The translations under genes and the position numbers were made by a program. The notes below the pieces were generated by a model. It was given only the letters and a program-made list of their open reading frames with translations, was not told where the DNA came from and searched no databases. Shown piece by piece: positions 8,947 to 17,608 of a stretch of DNA of 44,389 nt; position 1 is the stretch's first letter; every line of letters starts with the position of its first letter. The DNA is from Gammaproteobacteria bacterium (lineage in GTDB: Bacteria > Pseudomonadota > Gammaproteobacteria > Steroidobacterales > Woeseiaceae), in NCBI GenBank assembly GCA_030429005.1, contig JAUIDP010000020.1:1-44389 (forward strand), given 5' to 3'.

Positions 8947-8995
8947 TGACATCATGTCATATATTGTAGTGCAATGTACTTATTGACACGTGTCA
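8947..8995. promoter_or_regulatory. Two TGACA dyads between thioesterase and TonB receptor
   Basis: In the 169-bp divergent gap, TGACATCATGTCA (8947-8959) and the perfect 12-bp palindrome TGACACGTGTCA (8984-8995) have centres about 37 bp apart. A 20-bp stretch starting ATTGACA at 8945 matches the minus strand at the hydroxylase promoter in 17 of 20 positions. They look like dimeric operator sites, probably for the TetR protein. I could not assign a convincing -35/-10 pair in either direction. Confidence 0.55.
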
Positions 8996-9021
8996 CTTTG
9001 TGGTTTGCCGGGGGGTACCAA

Positions 9022-11271
9022 ATGGCCAGTTATGAGTTCAACAGAAGGATCACGCGGACTGACGGTTTATCGGTTGGCATTGCGACCGTCCTGCTGGTCG
9101 CGGCAGCACCTGCCAGCGCCCAGCTGGAAGAGATCGTCGTGACCGCGCAAAAACGCGTGGAGTCGCTGCAGGATGTACCGTTGTCAGTGAGCGCGATCGG
9201 GGGCGCCACCATCGAGCAGAACAATATGGCCCAGATCGAGGATTTCGCCATTCTCGTGCCCAATTTCAATATTGGCGATTCACCGGGTGAGTACACGGTC
9301 AATATCCGCGGTATAGGTTCAGCAACGTCGAACCGGGCTTTCGAACAATCCGTTGGCCTGTATGTCGACGGCGTCTACACCGGACGCCCGCAACAGTTCC
9401 TTGCGCCGTTTCTCGATGTCGAACGTGTGGAAGTGGTCCGCGGTCCACAAGGCGTTTTGTTCGGCAAGAACAGCAATGCCGGCGCTGTAAACATTACGAC
9501 AGCGCGCCCGGCCGATGAATTCAGCGCAAGAATTCGGGCCAATTACGAAACCGAGTACCAGGGATGGGGCTTCGAGGGCGTCCTGAACCTGCCGATCTCA
9601 GAGAATGTCGCCGCGAGGTTTGCAGCGCTGAGTAACGAACAAGGCGCTTACATGGATAACTCGGCGGGCGCCGACGGTCCGGAGAAGACGCTGGATGCGA
9701 TCCGTGCCTCGCTTTTGTGGAGTCCGAGCGAATCGGTCGATGTATTCCTCAAAGTGGAACACTCGGAGGTCGACTGGATCGGTACAAACTTCCAGGTGCT
9801 GGAGTTCGGAGCCGGACCGGCCGAGGGTTTCTACCAGGGCAAGGACCCGAATGCGGAAGACCGATTTGACCTGCGCCAGCAAGCGGACGGCAACTTCGTT
9901 TCCGGCAAGGACACGAACAATGGCAATGATGCCAATACCTATGCGTTGCAGGTCGACTGGACCCTGGCGAACTCGATCCTGACCTATATCGGTGCTTACG
10001 CCGAGTACGATTCGATTCTCGGCATCGATACCGACTTCGGCGGATTTCCTGCAACCTACAGTGAAGGCGGTGACGACTTCAGCCAGACATCGCATGAACT
10101 GCGCCTGACGTCGAACAGTGATGGTGCGTTCGAGTACATCGCCGGGCTGTTCTACCTGGATCGCAACTACAAGATTCCGGACTGGCAATTCCACGCCAAC
10201 TTTGCGGAGCTGCCGCCGCCGCTGCCGCCGTTCACGCGAAATCGAAATTACGACGAAGACACGACCACGCTGTCTGCGTTCGTGCAGGGTACCTATCACT
10301 TCTCGGAGGACCTGAGCCTGGCAGTCGGCCTTCGCTACGTCGATGAGTCGAAAGATGCTGACAGCCTGCAATACACGTCGGTCATGGGCGATCCTGGCAT
10401 GCCGATTCCCGGAGGTATCCCGGTGTTCCCGAACTACGAATTTACCGGCAGCCGGAATGAAGACTCGCTGACGCCGTCGATCAACCTGCAATGGTCTGTC
10501 AGTGACGAAGTGATGTTGTATGCAGCGTACAACGAAGCGGAGAAATCCGGTGGATTCAACTCGAACAGCGCGATTCCGACCGGCATCGAATACGAGTCCG
10601 AGACGGCGGCCGGCTTCGAGGTTGGTGCAAAGATGCTGTCGAGCGGCGGATCCGTTCGCTTGAACCTGGCCCTGTTCTCGACCAAGTTCGACGACTACCA
10701 GGTCTCCTCGTATGACGGCGTAGCCCAGACTGTAAACAATGCAGCAACGACAATTACACGTGGCGCAGAGATGGAGCTGGACTGGGCGGCCGGCGAGCAC
10801 CTGACGATTGGCGGTTCGCTCGCCTACCTCGATGCCTACTATGACGACTTTCCGAATGCACCCTGTGCGCCGATAAACCAGCCGGATTGCGTCAACGGCG
10901 ACTACCGGGACGCCAGTGGTGAACGCATTACCTACGCGCCGCGCTACAGTGGTTCGGTCTACGGCGACCTGTCACAACCTGTTGGCAGCAACCTGGCGTT
11001 CAACCTGCGCCTCACTGGCAGTTTCTCGGACGATTATTACACGCAGATCGACAAGTCGCCGGAAACAGAAGCCGACTCGTACTTCATTTTGAATGCGCGC
11101 GCCGGGGTTGGCAGCCAGAATGGCAAATGGGAACTGGCTGTCGTGGGTACAAACCTGACGGACGAGCGGATTTTCAATTTCGCAGGCAACCTGCCGTTTT
11201 TCCCGGGAGCGTTTTTTGCAAACACCAAGATGCCGCGGCTGGTCAGCCTGGAGGCAAACTTCCGCTTCTAG
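9022..11271 (+). CDS. TonB-dependent outer-membrane receptor
   Basis: 749 residues from the ATG at 9022, which has a GGGGGG stretch 6 bp upstream; an earlier in-frame ATG at 8974 lies in the operator region and would spoil the signal peptide. A signal peptide ends near PASAQ; the TonB box LEEIVVTAQKR follows directly. The plug domain contains NIRGIGSATSN and VEVVRGPQGVLFGKNSNAGAVNI. The rest is a 22-strand barrel ending in an aromatic (LEANFRF). There is no STN signalling domain, so it is a plain importer. Receptors of this subgroup are common beside aromatic, terpene and steroid catabolic genes. It heads the rightward series with the VOC, FAH and sulfatase genes and probably imports their substrate. 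Confidence 0.93.
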   Translation: MASYEFNRRITRTDGLSVGIATVLLVAAAPASAQLEEIVVTAQKRVESLQDVPLSVSAIGGATIEQNNMAQIEDFAILVPNFNIGDSPGEYTVNIRGIGSATSNRAFEQSVGLYVDGVYTGRPQQFLAPFLDVERVEVVRGPQGVLFGKNSNAGAVNITTARPADEFSARIRANYETEYQGWGFEGVLNLPISENVAARFAALSNEQGAYMDNSAGADGPEKTLDAIRASLLWSPSESVDVFLKVEHSEVDWIGTNFQVLEFGAGPAEGFYQGKDPNAEDRFDLRQQADGNFVSGKDTNNGNDANTYALQVDWTLANSILTYIGAYAEYDSILGIDTDFGGFPATYSEGGDDFSQTSHELRLTSNSDGAFEYIAGLFYLDRNYKIPDWQFHANFAELPPPLPPFTRNRNYDEDTTTLSAFVQGTYHFSEDLSLAVGLRYVDESKDADSLQYTSVMGDPGMPIPGGIPVFPNYEFTGSRNEDSLTPSINLQWSVSDEVMLYAAYNEAEKSGGFNSNSAIPTGIEYESETAAGFEVGAKMLSSGGSVRLNLALFSTKFDDYQVSSYDGVAQTVNNAATTITRGAEMELDWAAGEHLTIGGSLAYLDAYYDDFPNAPCAPINQPDCVNGDYRDASGERITYAPRYSGSVYGDLSQPVGSNLAFNLRLTGSFSDDYYTQIDKSPETEADSYFILNARAGVGSQNGKWELAVVGTNLTDERIFNFAGNLPFFPGAFFANTKMPRLVSLEANFRF

Positions 11272-11297
11272 GTTGCCGGAACGCCGTATCTTCAATC

Positions 11298-11335
11298 GCG
11301 CCTTTGGCGCAGGCCGCCGGCTAACTCCCGGCGGC
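11298..11335 (+). terminator. Two tandem GC-rich hairpins after the receptor gene
   Basis: GCGCC-TTT-GGCGC (11298-11310) is followed by GCCGCCGG-N7-CCGGCGGC (11313-11320 and 11328-11335), both perfect stems. No T-run follows, so they may attenuate transcription or protect mRNA ends between receptor and VOC genes rather than terminate efficiently. Confidence 0.4.
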
Positions 11336-11361
11336 TTGATCAACTCAGGACATGTAAAACG

Positions 11362-11913
11362 ATGAGCAAATTCCCGGACTTTGAATTCAGCCACACTGGA
11401 TTGCACGCATTCGACCCGGACCGGATGATCCGCTTCTACAAGGATGTTTTTGGCTTTATTGAAACCGATCGTGGCACCGTGCATGGCAGCATTCCGGTCG
11501 TTTTCCTGAGCCGCAGCGCCCGCGATCACCACCAGGTCGTCATCGCCGGCGGACGAACCGCGCCGGCCGACAGCATCCTGTTGAACCAGCTGTCGTTTCG
11601 GCTGGACTCGCTCAAGGACCTGCGCGCGGCATACGAGCGTGTGACGGGCACCCAGGATGCATCAGACATTCGCTGCATCACGCATGGCAATGCCTTCTCG
11701 GTGTATTTCCGGGATCCGGAAGGCAACAAGCTGGAGTTGTTTACCGACAGCCCGTGGTATGTCGAGCAGCCGGTCCTTGAACCGTTCGACTTTGCAAATT
11801 CCGACGACGAGATCCTGGCAGCGACAGAGGAAATGCTCAGGGACATGCCGGGTTTCAAGCCCTTTGCAGAATGGAGCGCGGAGCTGCGGCAGCGCCTTGA
11901 GTCGGCTGAGTAA
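11362..11913 (+). CDS. VOC-superfamily protein, extradiol-dioxygenase-like
   Basis: 183 residues, one vicinal-oxygen-chelate domain plus a C-terminal tail. The metal-ligand pattern is His11 (SHTGLHAFDPDRMIRFY), His56 or His57 (RDHHQVV), and the Glu in DPEGNKLELF, the usual His-His-Glu triad. Type I extradiol dioxygenases have two such modules and about 290 residues; single-module forms of this size also include isomerases, lyases and glyoxalase-like enzymes. The order hydroxylase, VOC, FAH makes ring cleavage attractive but not proven. The gene starts 90 bp after the receptor and the FAH gene follows after 24 bp, suggesting an operon. Confidence 0.8.
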   Translation: MSKFPDFEFSHTGLHAFDPDRMIRFYKDVFGFIETDRGTVHGSIPVVFLSRSARDHHQVVIAGGRTAPADSILLNQLSFRLDSLKDLRAAYERVTGTQDASDIRCITHGNAFSVYFRDPEGNKLELFTDSPWYVEQPVLEPFDFANSDDEILAATEEMLRDMPGFKPFAEWSAELRQRLESAE

Positions 11914-11937
11914 CCAACGAGACCACGGAGGAATCGG

Positions 11938-12777
11938 ATGAAGTTATCGAGTTTCGAGTATGCGGGGAAACAGACCTGGGGTGTTGCCAACGGCGACGAG
12001 CTGCTCGATGTCGGTGCTGTGCTGGAGGACCGTTATCCGGCACTGCGCACCGCGTTGACCGATCTCGATGCTGTAACCGCCGCGGTGCCCGACGCCAGTG
12101 CAGTCAGCGCCGCCGACGTGACATTCCTGCCACCGATACCCGATGCAGGGCGAATTATCTGCGTCGGACTGAACTACAAATCGCATATTGCGGAAACCGG
12201 CAGGGACGCGCCGCAATACCCGATCCTGTTTTCGCGCTATCCCGACTCGCTGGTCGGCAGCGGCGAGGACCTGGTTGCACCCAAGGTCTCCGAAACTTTC
12301 GATTTCGAGGGTGAGCTGGCATTCGTTGTTGGCAAGCCGGGCCGGCATATCAGCGCGGCGGACGCTTTGCAGCATGTTGCCGGCTACGCGTGTTTCAACG
12401 ATGGCTCGATCCGCGCATACCAGCGACACACAAGCCAGTTCATGCCCGGCAAAACCTTCTGGCGCAGCGGCGCTTTCGGTCCCTGGCTCGTAACTCGCGA
12501 CGAGGTTCCCGATGTCGGTGCCCTGCACCTGCAAACGCGGCTTAACGGCGAAGTCATGCAGGACACGATGGTCAATGACTTGCTGTTCGGTGTCGAGGAC
12601 CTGGTCGTTTACCTGTCGTCGATTCTTCCGCTGCAGCCAGGTGACGTAATTGCGACCGGAACGACGGGAGGCGTCGGTGCGTTCAGGGACCCGAAACTCT
12701 GGATGAAGGCCGGCGATGTCATCGAAGTCGAAATCTCCGGGCTGGGGACTCTGCGGAACGGTATCGTCGACGAATGA
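11938..12777 (+). CDS. Fumarylacetoacetate hydrolase-family protein
   Basis: 279 residues. An N-terminal FAA_hydrolase_N-like part is followed by the catalytic domain starting at IICVGLNYKSHIAETG; FDFEGELAFVVGK supplies two metal-binding glutamates, CFNDGSIRAYQRH the aspartate, and GDVIATGTTGGVGAFRDP and AGDVIEVEISGLGTLRN close the fold. Members hydrolyse C-C bonds of diketo or oxo acids, decarboxylate or isomerise dienoates (HpcE/5-carboxymethyl-2-hydroxymuconate types, acylpyruvases). After a VOC dioxygenase-like gene it would act on the ring-cleavage product. GGAGG lies just upstream of the start. Its stop overlaps the sulfatase start (ATGA), so the two are translationally coupled. Confidence 0.9.
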   Translation: MKLSSFEYAGKQTWGVANGDELLDVGAVLEDRYPALRTALTDLDAVTAAVPDASAVSAADVTFLPPIPDAGRIICVGLNYKSHIAETGRDAPQYPILFSRYPDSLVGSGEDLVAPKVSETFDFEGELAFVVGKPGRHISAADALQHVAGYACFNDGSIRAYQRHTSQFMPGKTFWRSGAFGPWLVTRDEVPDVGALHLQTRLNGEVMQDTMVNDLLFGVEDLVVYLSSILPLQPGDVIATGTTGGVGAFRDPKLWMKAGDVIEVEISGLGTLRNGIVDE

Positions 12778-14459
12778 CGGGGCGGTGCAGGAGCGCATCC
12801 CTGTGGCTGATCGTAGCCCTGCTTGCCGTCGCCGGCTGTTCACGGGCGGCGGACGAGCCTAGAGCGCGACCTGGATCAGACGGCCGGCCGAACATGCTGG
12901 TTATCCTTCTCGACGATGTCGGGTTCTCCGATCTCGGTGCCTATGGCGGCGAAATCAGGACACCGAATATTGACCGGGTAGCGCAAGACGGCATCGCGTT
13001 CAGCGACTTTCATGTCGGGATGACCTGCTCGCCAACGCGAGCCATGCTGCTTTCCGGCGTAGAGCACCATCTTGCCGGGCTCGGCAACATGGCCGGCATG
13101 GCCAGCAATAACCAGAAGGGACAGCCCGGGTACGAAGGCTACCTGGTCGGCTCGCTGGAAACGGTTGCCAGCCAGCTCGGTCGGAGTGGTTACAGGACTT
13201 ACATGAGCGGCAAATGGCATCTCGGCTATGGCGAGGAATACCAGCCGCACAGTCGGGGCTTCGATCGGAGCTTCGCAGTGCTAAATGCCGGCGCAAGCCA
13301 TTTCTCGGACATGCGCGGTCTTGTCGAGTATCAGCCCAAAGCGACCTATGTTGACGATGGCAAAGTCGTCGAGCAGTTGCCCGACGATTTTCACTCATCG
13401 GAATTCTTTGCCAGCAAGCTGATCGAGTTCATCGACGCAGACAGCGGTTCCGACGCGCCGTTCTTCGCGTACTTCGCACCGACGCTGCCGCACTGGCCGT
13501 ACCAGTTGCCGGACGTCTATCTTGATCTGTACGCGGGTGCCTACGATGACGGCTACGACGCGTTGCGAGAACGGCGCTTTGCGGCGGTGCGAAAGAAGGC
13601 GCTGCTCTCAAACTACCCGGAATCCTTCCCGCGGCTGGACGGCGTGGCGGCATGGAACAGCCTGTCAGCCGACGAGCAGCGCCGGGAGGCGCGAAAAATG
13701 GAGTTGTACGCAGCATCAGTCGAACACCTCGACATGCAAATCGGGAGGATTTTTTCAGTCCTGCAACAAGCCGGTTTGCTGCAGAACACAGCCATTTTCG
13801 TACTGTCCGACAACGGCCCGGAGGGCAATGACCGTTCGCGCGTCGCGACCAATGCCGAGTGGCTGCCGCGCACCTGGGACCTCAGCTATCAAAACATGGG
13901 CAAGCGGGACTCCTATGTCTACTACGGTGCCGGCTGGGCACAGGCAAGTGCAGCACCGTTCCGGCTGTTCAAATCCTACGCCAGCGAAGGCGGCACGCGC
14001 GTGCCGATGATCGTGTCGTTGCCCGGTAGTGGGCGCGGCGGTGACGTCGAGCGCTCGTTCGCCACGGTACTGGATGTCGCCCCGACACTGCGTCAACTCG
14101 CAGGGCTGGATGACGGAACTCAGCCCGCGGGTTCTTCCGCCACCCGTGGCCGTTCCCTGTTGCCGGTTCTAAATGGCACTGCAATAGCGATCCATGACCG
14201 AAACTACCGGCATGGCTGGGAGCTGTTCGGTCATCGTGCGCTGCGCGCAGGCGACTGGAAGATACTCTGGCTCGCCGGCGACCAGGGGGTTGGCGAATGG
14301 CAGTTGTACAACCTGGCAACGGATCCTGGTGAAACACAGGACCTCGCCGCGGAGTACCCGCAAAAAGTGGCGGAGCTCGAGGAGTTCTGGGACGAGTATG
14401 TGCGGCAAAACAATGTCATTCTCCCTGACAGCAGCCAGGACAGGGCATTTGGATTCTAG
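12774..14459 (+). CDS. Lipoprotein arylsulfatase-type sulfatase
   Basis: 561 residues. The signal peptide ends in a lipobox (AVAGC, Cys22), so the enzyme is probably membrane-anchored outside the cytoplasm. NMLVILLDDVGFSDLGAYGG holds the metal-binding Asp pair (47, 48). CSPTRAMLLSG is the type I sulfatase signature; Cys85 would be converted to formylglycine by FGE or an anSME enzyme, neither encoded here. SGKWHLGYG and VLSDNGPEG give further active-site Lys/His and Asp/Asn residues. It hydrolyses sulfate esters. Translational coupling to an FAH-family gene is unusual and suggests that desulfation and ring degradation serve one compound. The AtsA-like length and sequence favour an arylsulfatase rather than a glycan sulfatase, but this is only an inference. 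Confidence 0.92.
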   Translation: MTGRCRSASLWLIVALLAVAGCSRAADEPRARPGSDGRPNMLVILLDDVGFSDLGAYGGEIRTPNIDRVAQDGIAFSDFHVGMTCSPTRAMLLSGVEHHLAGLGNMAGMASNNQKGQPGYEGYLVGSLETVASQLGRSGYRTYMSGKWHLGYGEEYQPHSRGFDRSFAVLNAGASHFSDMRGLVEYQPKATYVDDGKVVEQLPDDFHSSEFFASKLIEFIDADSGSDAPFFAYFAPTLPHWPYQLPDVYLDLYAGAYDDGYDALRERRFAAVRKKALLSNYPESFPRLDGVAAWNSLSADEQRREARKMELYAASVEHLDMQIGRIFSVLQQAGLLQNTAIFVLSDNGPEGNDRSRVATNAEWLPRTWDLSYQNMGKRDSYVYYGAGWAQASAAPFRLFKSYASEGGTRVPMIVSLPGSGRGGDVERSFATVLDVAPTLRQLAGLDDGTQPAGSSATRGRSLLPVLNGTAIAIHDRNYRHGWELFGHRALRAGDWKILWLAGDQGVGEWQLYNLATDPGETQDLAAEYPQKVAELEEFWDEYVRQNNVILPDSSQDRAFGF

Positions 14460-14486
14460 ACCGCAGGTCGTGCGCGGGGATCGAAC

Positions 14487-15635
14487 GTGATCAGGGACGC
14501 TGAGTCTCTGCAGGTCTTGCTCGACGCGATCGCACGATTTGTCCGCGAGCGCCTGGTGCCGCTTGAGCAGCAGGTCGCCGAACAGGACCGGATCCCCGAT
14601 GCGATCGTCGATGAAATGCGCGAGCTCGGCTTGTTCGGTCTGACCATCCCGGAAGAATACGGTGGCCTTGGCCTGACAATGGAAGAAGAGGTGCTGGTCG
14701 CTTTCGAACTGGGCCAGACATCGCCGGCGTTTCGTTCGCTGATCGGCACGAACAATGGTATTGGCTCGGCTGCGATTGTGTTTGACGGAACCCATGAGCA
14801 AAAGCGACAGTACCTGCCACGCTACGCGAGTGGTGAAATCATCGGTTCATTCTGCCTCACCGAGCCGGACGCCGGTTCCGATAGCGCGAGCCTGACAACG
14901 AGTGCCGATGTCGACGGCGAGCACTATGTGCTCAACGGGACCAAGCGATTCATTACCAACGCACCGCGCGCAGGGACATTCACCGTGCTGGCGAGGACGG
15001 ACGCCGCGATCGCCGGAGCACGCGGCATTTCAGCTTTCATCGTGGACAGCGACGGCATCACGCTGGGTCCCGCTGACCACAAGATGGGCCAGCAGGGCAG
15101 CCAGACCTGTGACGTCGTCTTCGACAATGTCCGCGTGCCGCGCGGCAATCTCATCGGTGGCCGTGAAGGCGAAGGTTTCATAACAGCCATGAAAGTGCTC
15201 GACCGCGGCAGGCTGCACATCGCTGCGTTTGCGACCGGTATTTCGGAACGACTCATTCGTGAATCAGCCGAGTACGCCCTGCAGCGCAAACAGTTTGGCA
15301 AACCGATCGCAGAGCACCAGCTGATCCAGGCGATGCTGGCGGACTCGAGAACGGAAGCCTACGCAGCCCGGTGCATGGTTATCGATGCTGCCAGGAGCAA
15401 AGACGACGGCCGCGAAGTCAGTACCGAGGCATCCTGTTGCAAGCTGTTCGCGACCGAGGCCGTCGGGCGTATTGCCGACCGGGCCGTGCAGATATTTGGC
15501 GGCTATGGCTACATGGCGGAATACGGAATCGAGAGAACCTATCGAGACGTGCGGCTATTCCGACTGTATGAAGGGACGTCGCAGATTCAGCAACTCATCA
15601 TTGCGCGTAATTTGCTGCGCGAGATGGCGCTGTAG
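14487..15635 (+). CDS. Acyl-CoA dehydrogenase
   Basis: 382 residues, standard length, with a GTG start 27 bp after the sulfatase. The N-terminal helical domain (FGLTIPEEYGGLGLTMEE) leads to FCLTEPDAGSDSASLTT, the FAD/substrate-binding signature, and to the C-terminal bundle with FGGYGYMAEYGIERTYRDVR. YEGTSQIQ carries the catalytic base, Glu362, at the MCAD-type position. It introduces the alpha-beta double bond into an acyl-CoA and passes electrons to ETF. Its place after the sulfatase and before a quinone-oxidoreductase-like gene suggests side-chain beta-oxidation in this pathway. Chain-length preference cannot be read. Confidence 0.93.
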   Translation: MIRDAESLQVLLDAIARFVRERLVPLEQQVAEQDRIPDAIVDEMRELGLFGLTIPEEYGGLGLTMEEEVLVAFELGQTSPAFRSLIGTNNGIGSAAIVFDGTHEQKRQYLPRYASGEIIGSFCLTEPDAGSDSASLTTSADVDGEHYVLNGTKRFITNAPRAGTFTVLARTDAAIAGARGISAFIVDSDGITLGPADHKMGQQGSQTCDVVFDNVRVPRGNLIGGREGEGFITAMKVLDRGRLHIAAFATGISERLIRESAEYALQRKQFGKPIAEHQLIQAMLADSRTEAYAARCMVIDAARSKDDGREVSTEASCCKLFATEAVGRIADRAVQIFGGYGYMAEYGIERTYRDVRLFRLYEGTSQIQQLIIARNLLREMAL

Positions 15636-15688
15636 TACCCCGTCCAATCGGAAATCGATTGCGCCGGCGCTGACTGCAGGAGTGGAGC

Positions 15689-16675
15689 ATGCAAGCCCTG
15701 GTATGTGAACAATACGGGCCACCTGAAAGGCTGCGGATTCTCGAACTGGACGATCCCGAGCCTTCAGACCGCGATGTTGTGATTGATGTCGTAGCCGCCG
15801 GCGTCAACTTCCCGGACATCCTGGCAATTGCCGGCAAGTACCAGGTGAAAACGCCGCCACCGTTTGTGCCGGGGAATGAGGCAGCGGGCGTCGTCGCGCG
15901 GGTGGGTGGTGACGTGTCATGCTGCCGTCCGGGGGACCGGGTTCTGGTCAATACGCGCGGCGGTGCCTTCGCGAGCCAATGCCTGGCACGGGAGGATTGT
16001 GTCACCCGAATTCCGCCGGGGCTGAGTTTCGAACAGGCAGCCGGTTTCAGTATCACTTACGGCACCAGCTACCATGCGCTGAAGCAGGGTGCAGGGCTGC
16101 AGGCCGGGGAATCGGTTGTCGTGCTCGGTGCGGCAGGCGGTGTCGGCAGCGCCGCAGTAGAGATTGCCAGCGCGATGGGCGCGCGTGTCATCGCGGCGGC
16201 GAGCAGTGCCGACAAACTTGAATTCGCGCGGCAATGCGGGGCCGACGAACTGCTCAATTACTCGGAACAGCCGTTGAAAGAGTCGATCAGGGATTTGACG
16301 GACGGAGAGGGTGCTGACGTCATCTATGACCCGGTGGGCGGCAACCTGGCCGAGCTGGCCTTGCGGGCGACCGCGTGGCACGGGCGTTACCTGGTTGTCG
16401 GGTTTGCTAGCGGGGAGATTCCGGCGTTGCCGGCAAACCTTGCCTTGCTGAAAGAGGCGAGCATCATTGGCGTCTGGTGGGGGCCATGGGCCACCCGGAA
16501 TCCGGGGCTGCAACAGCAAAACATGGCCGAGTTGGGCGAGCTGTGTAGTGCCGGCAAGCTGGTACCGCAGGCGTCGTCGTTCGCGCTCCGGGACTTTGTT
16601 GATGCTTTCGCGGCAATTTCCGGGCGGCGGGTCCTTGGCAAGGTTGTTATCAGTTTTGACGCGGACGGCGAGTAG
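15689..16675 (+). CDS. Zinc-free MDR oxidoreductase, NADPH:quinone reductase-like
   Basis: 328 residues; AGGAG lies just before the ATG. The GroES-like domain contains GVNFPDILAIAGKYQVKTPPPFVPGNEAAG, the typical QOR pattern without catalytic-zinc Cys/His; the Rossmann domain has VLGAAGGVGSAAVEIASAMG, and VVGFASGEIPALPANLALLKEASIIGVWWGP is a QOR2/acrylyl-CoA-reductase-like C-terminal segment. It probably reduces a quinone or an alpha,beta-unsaturated carbonyl or acyl-CoA with NADPH. It follows the acyl-CoA dehydrogenase after 53 bp and is likely in the same operon. Confidence 0.88.
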   Translation: MQALVCEQYGPPERLRILELDDPEPSDRDVVIDVVAAGVNFPDILAIAGKYQVKTPPPFVPGNEAAGVVARVGGDVSCCRPGDRVLVNTRGGAFASQCLAREDCVTRIPPGLSFEQAAGFSITYGTSYHALKQGAGLQAGESVVVLGAAGGVGSAAVEIASAMGARVIAAASSADKLEFARQCGADELLNYSEQPLKESIRDLTDGEGADVIYDPVGGNLAELALRATAWHGRYLVVGFASGEIPALPANLALLKEASIIGVWWGPWATRNPGLQQQNMAELGELCSAGKLVPQASSFALRDFVDAFAAISGRRVLGKVVISFDADGE

Positions 16676-16774
16676 GTAGTGTCCCGGGGCTGAACTGCTG
16701 AAACCAGGCTTGCCTTTTGCTGTGCCGGGTTCGACCATTAGCCGAAGCAAAACCGACAAGCGGGGTGTCCGCGC

Positions 16775-17608
16775 ATGCCAGCCATTCGACAAAGCAGGCC
16801 AGCCAGCAGGGTTCGCACTCCGCTGGTTAGCACTATTCTGTTGTTCGCCATTCACACGGTTACAGCCGGCGAACTCGACCTGTCCGCCTACAAGCTCGTC
16901 GACCTGACGCACGCGTACAACGACGAGACGGTGTACTGGCCGACGTCTCCGACGCATTTCGAAAAGCAAACGTTGTTCGAGGGCCAGGCGCCCGGTGGCT
17001 ATTTCTACTCGGCCTATTCCGTCTGTACGCCCGAGCATGGCGGCACACACCTGGATGCGCCCGTGCATTTCGCCGAGGGCGGCCGATCCACCGAGGCATT
17101 GCCGCTCGAGAACCTCGTTGCGCCCGCCGTGGTGATCGACGCGTCGACAGCAGCGGCAGTGGACCGCGATTACCGGCTGACCCGGCAGGCGGTGCTCGAT
17201 TTCGAAATGGAGCATGGCAGGATCGAAGCCGGCACGATCGTACTGCTGCGTACTGGCTGGAGCAGCCGCTGGCCGAATGCGAAATCCTACCTCGGTGATG
17301 ACACACCCGGCGATGCGAGCAAGCTGTCGTTTCCAGGCTATGGCAAAGGTGCGACGGAATTGCTGGTTGAGGAGCGCGGTGTCGTAATGCTGGGTATCGA
17401 TACGGCATCGATAGACTACGGCAAGTCCACTGACTTCCCGGTACATCGCGTTGCCGCGGCCCGCAACGTCGCCGGTCTCGAAAACCTGGCCAACCTGGAT
17501 ACGCTGCCGCCAACCGGAACAACGCTGATCGCGCTGCCGATGAAGATCGAAGGCGGGTCGGGCGGGCCGGTAAGAGTCGTGGCACTAGTGCCGACAAAAA
17601 AGCCGTGA
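16775..17608 (+). CDS. Exported cyclase-family metal hydrolase (kynurenine-formamidase fold)
   Basis: 277 residues. An N-terminal stretch (RTPLVSTILLFAIHTVTAG) resembles a signal peptide with cleavage near residue 32. The core has HGGTHLDAPVHF (His88, His92, Asp94, His98), the metal motif of the 'cyclase' (PF04199) family, and later TGWSSRWPNAKSYL and LGIDTASIDYG. Relatives include kynurenine formamidase, isatin hydrolase and polyketide cyclase-like enzymes, so it probably opens a lactam, amide or lactone. Most relatives are cytoplasmic, so a signal peptide is notable. The last residues (TKKP and stop TGA at 17606-17608) lie inside the 80-bp hairpin repeat, so that element appears to have replaced the original 3' end. 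The preceding 99-bp gap shows no clear promoter. Confidence 0.85.
   Translation: MPAIRQSRPASRVRTPLVSTILLFAIHTVTAGELDLSAYKLVDLTHAYNDETVYWPTSPTHFEKQTLFEGQAPGGYFYSAYSVCTPEHGGTHLDAPVHFAEGGRSTEALPLENLVAPAVVIDASTAAAVDRDYRLTRQAVLDFEMEHGRIEAGTIVLLRTGWSSRWPNAKSYLGDDTPGDASKLSFPGYGKGATELLVEERGVVMLGIDTASIDYGKSTDFPVHRVAAARNVAGLENLANLDTLPPTGTTLIALPMKIEGGSGGPVRVVALVPTKKP

Noticed and set aside
9598..10800. 400-codon minus-strand open frame
   Set aside because: Antisense to the first TonB receptor; low-complexity Arg/Val composition typical of shadow frames.
15917..17446. Long open frame (509 codons) on the minus strand
   Set aside because: It is antisense to the quinone-oxidoreductase-like and cyclase genes, shows no family motif, and arises from GC-rich codon bias.
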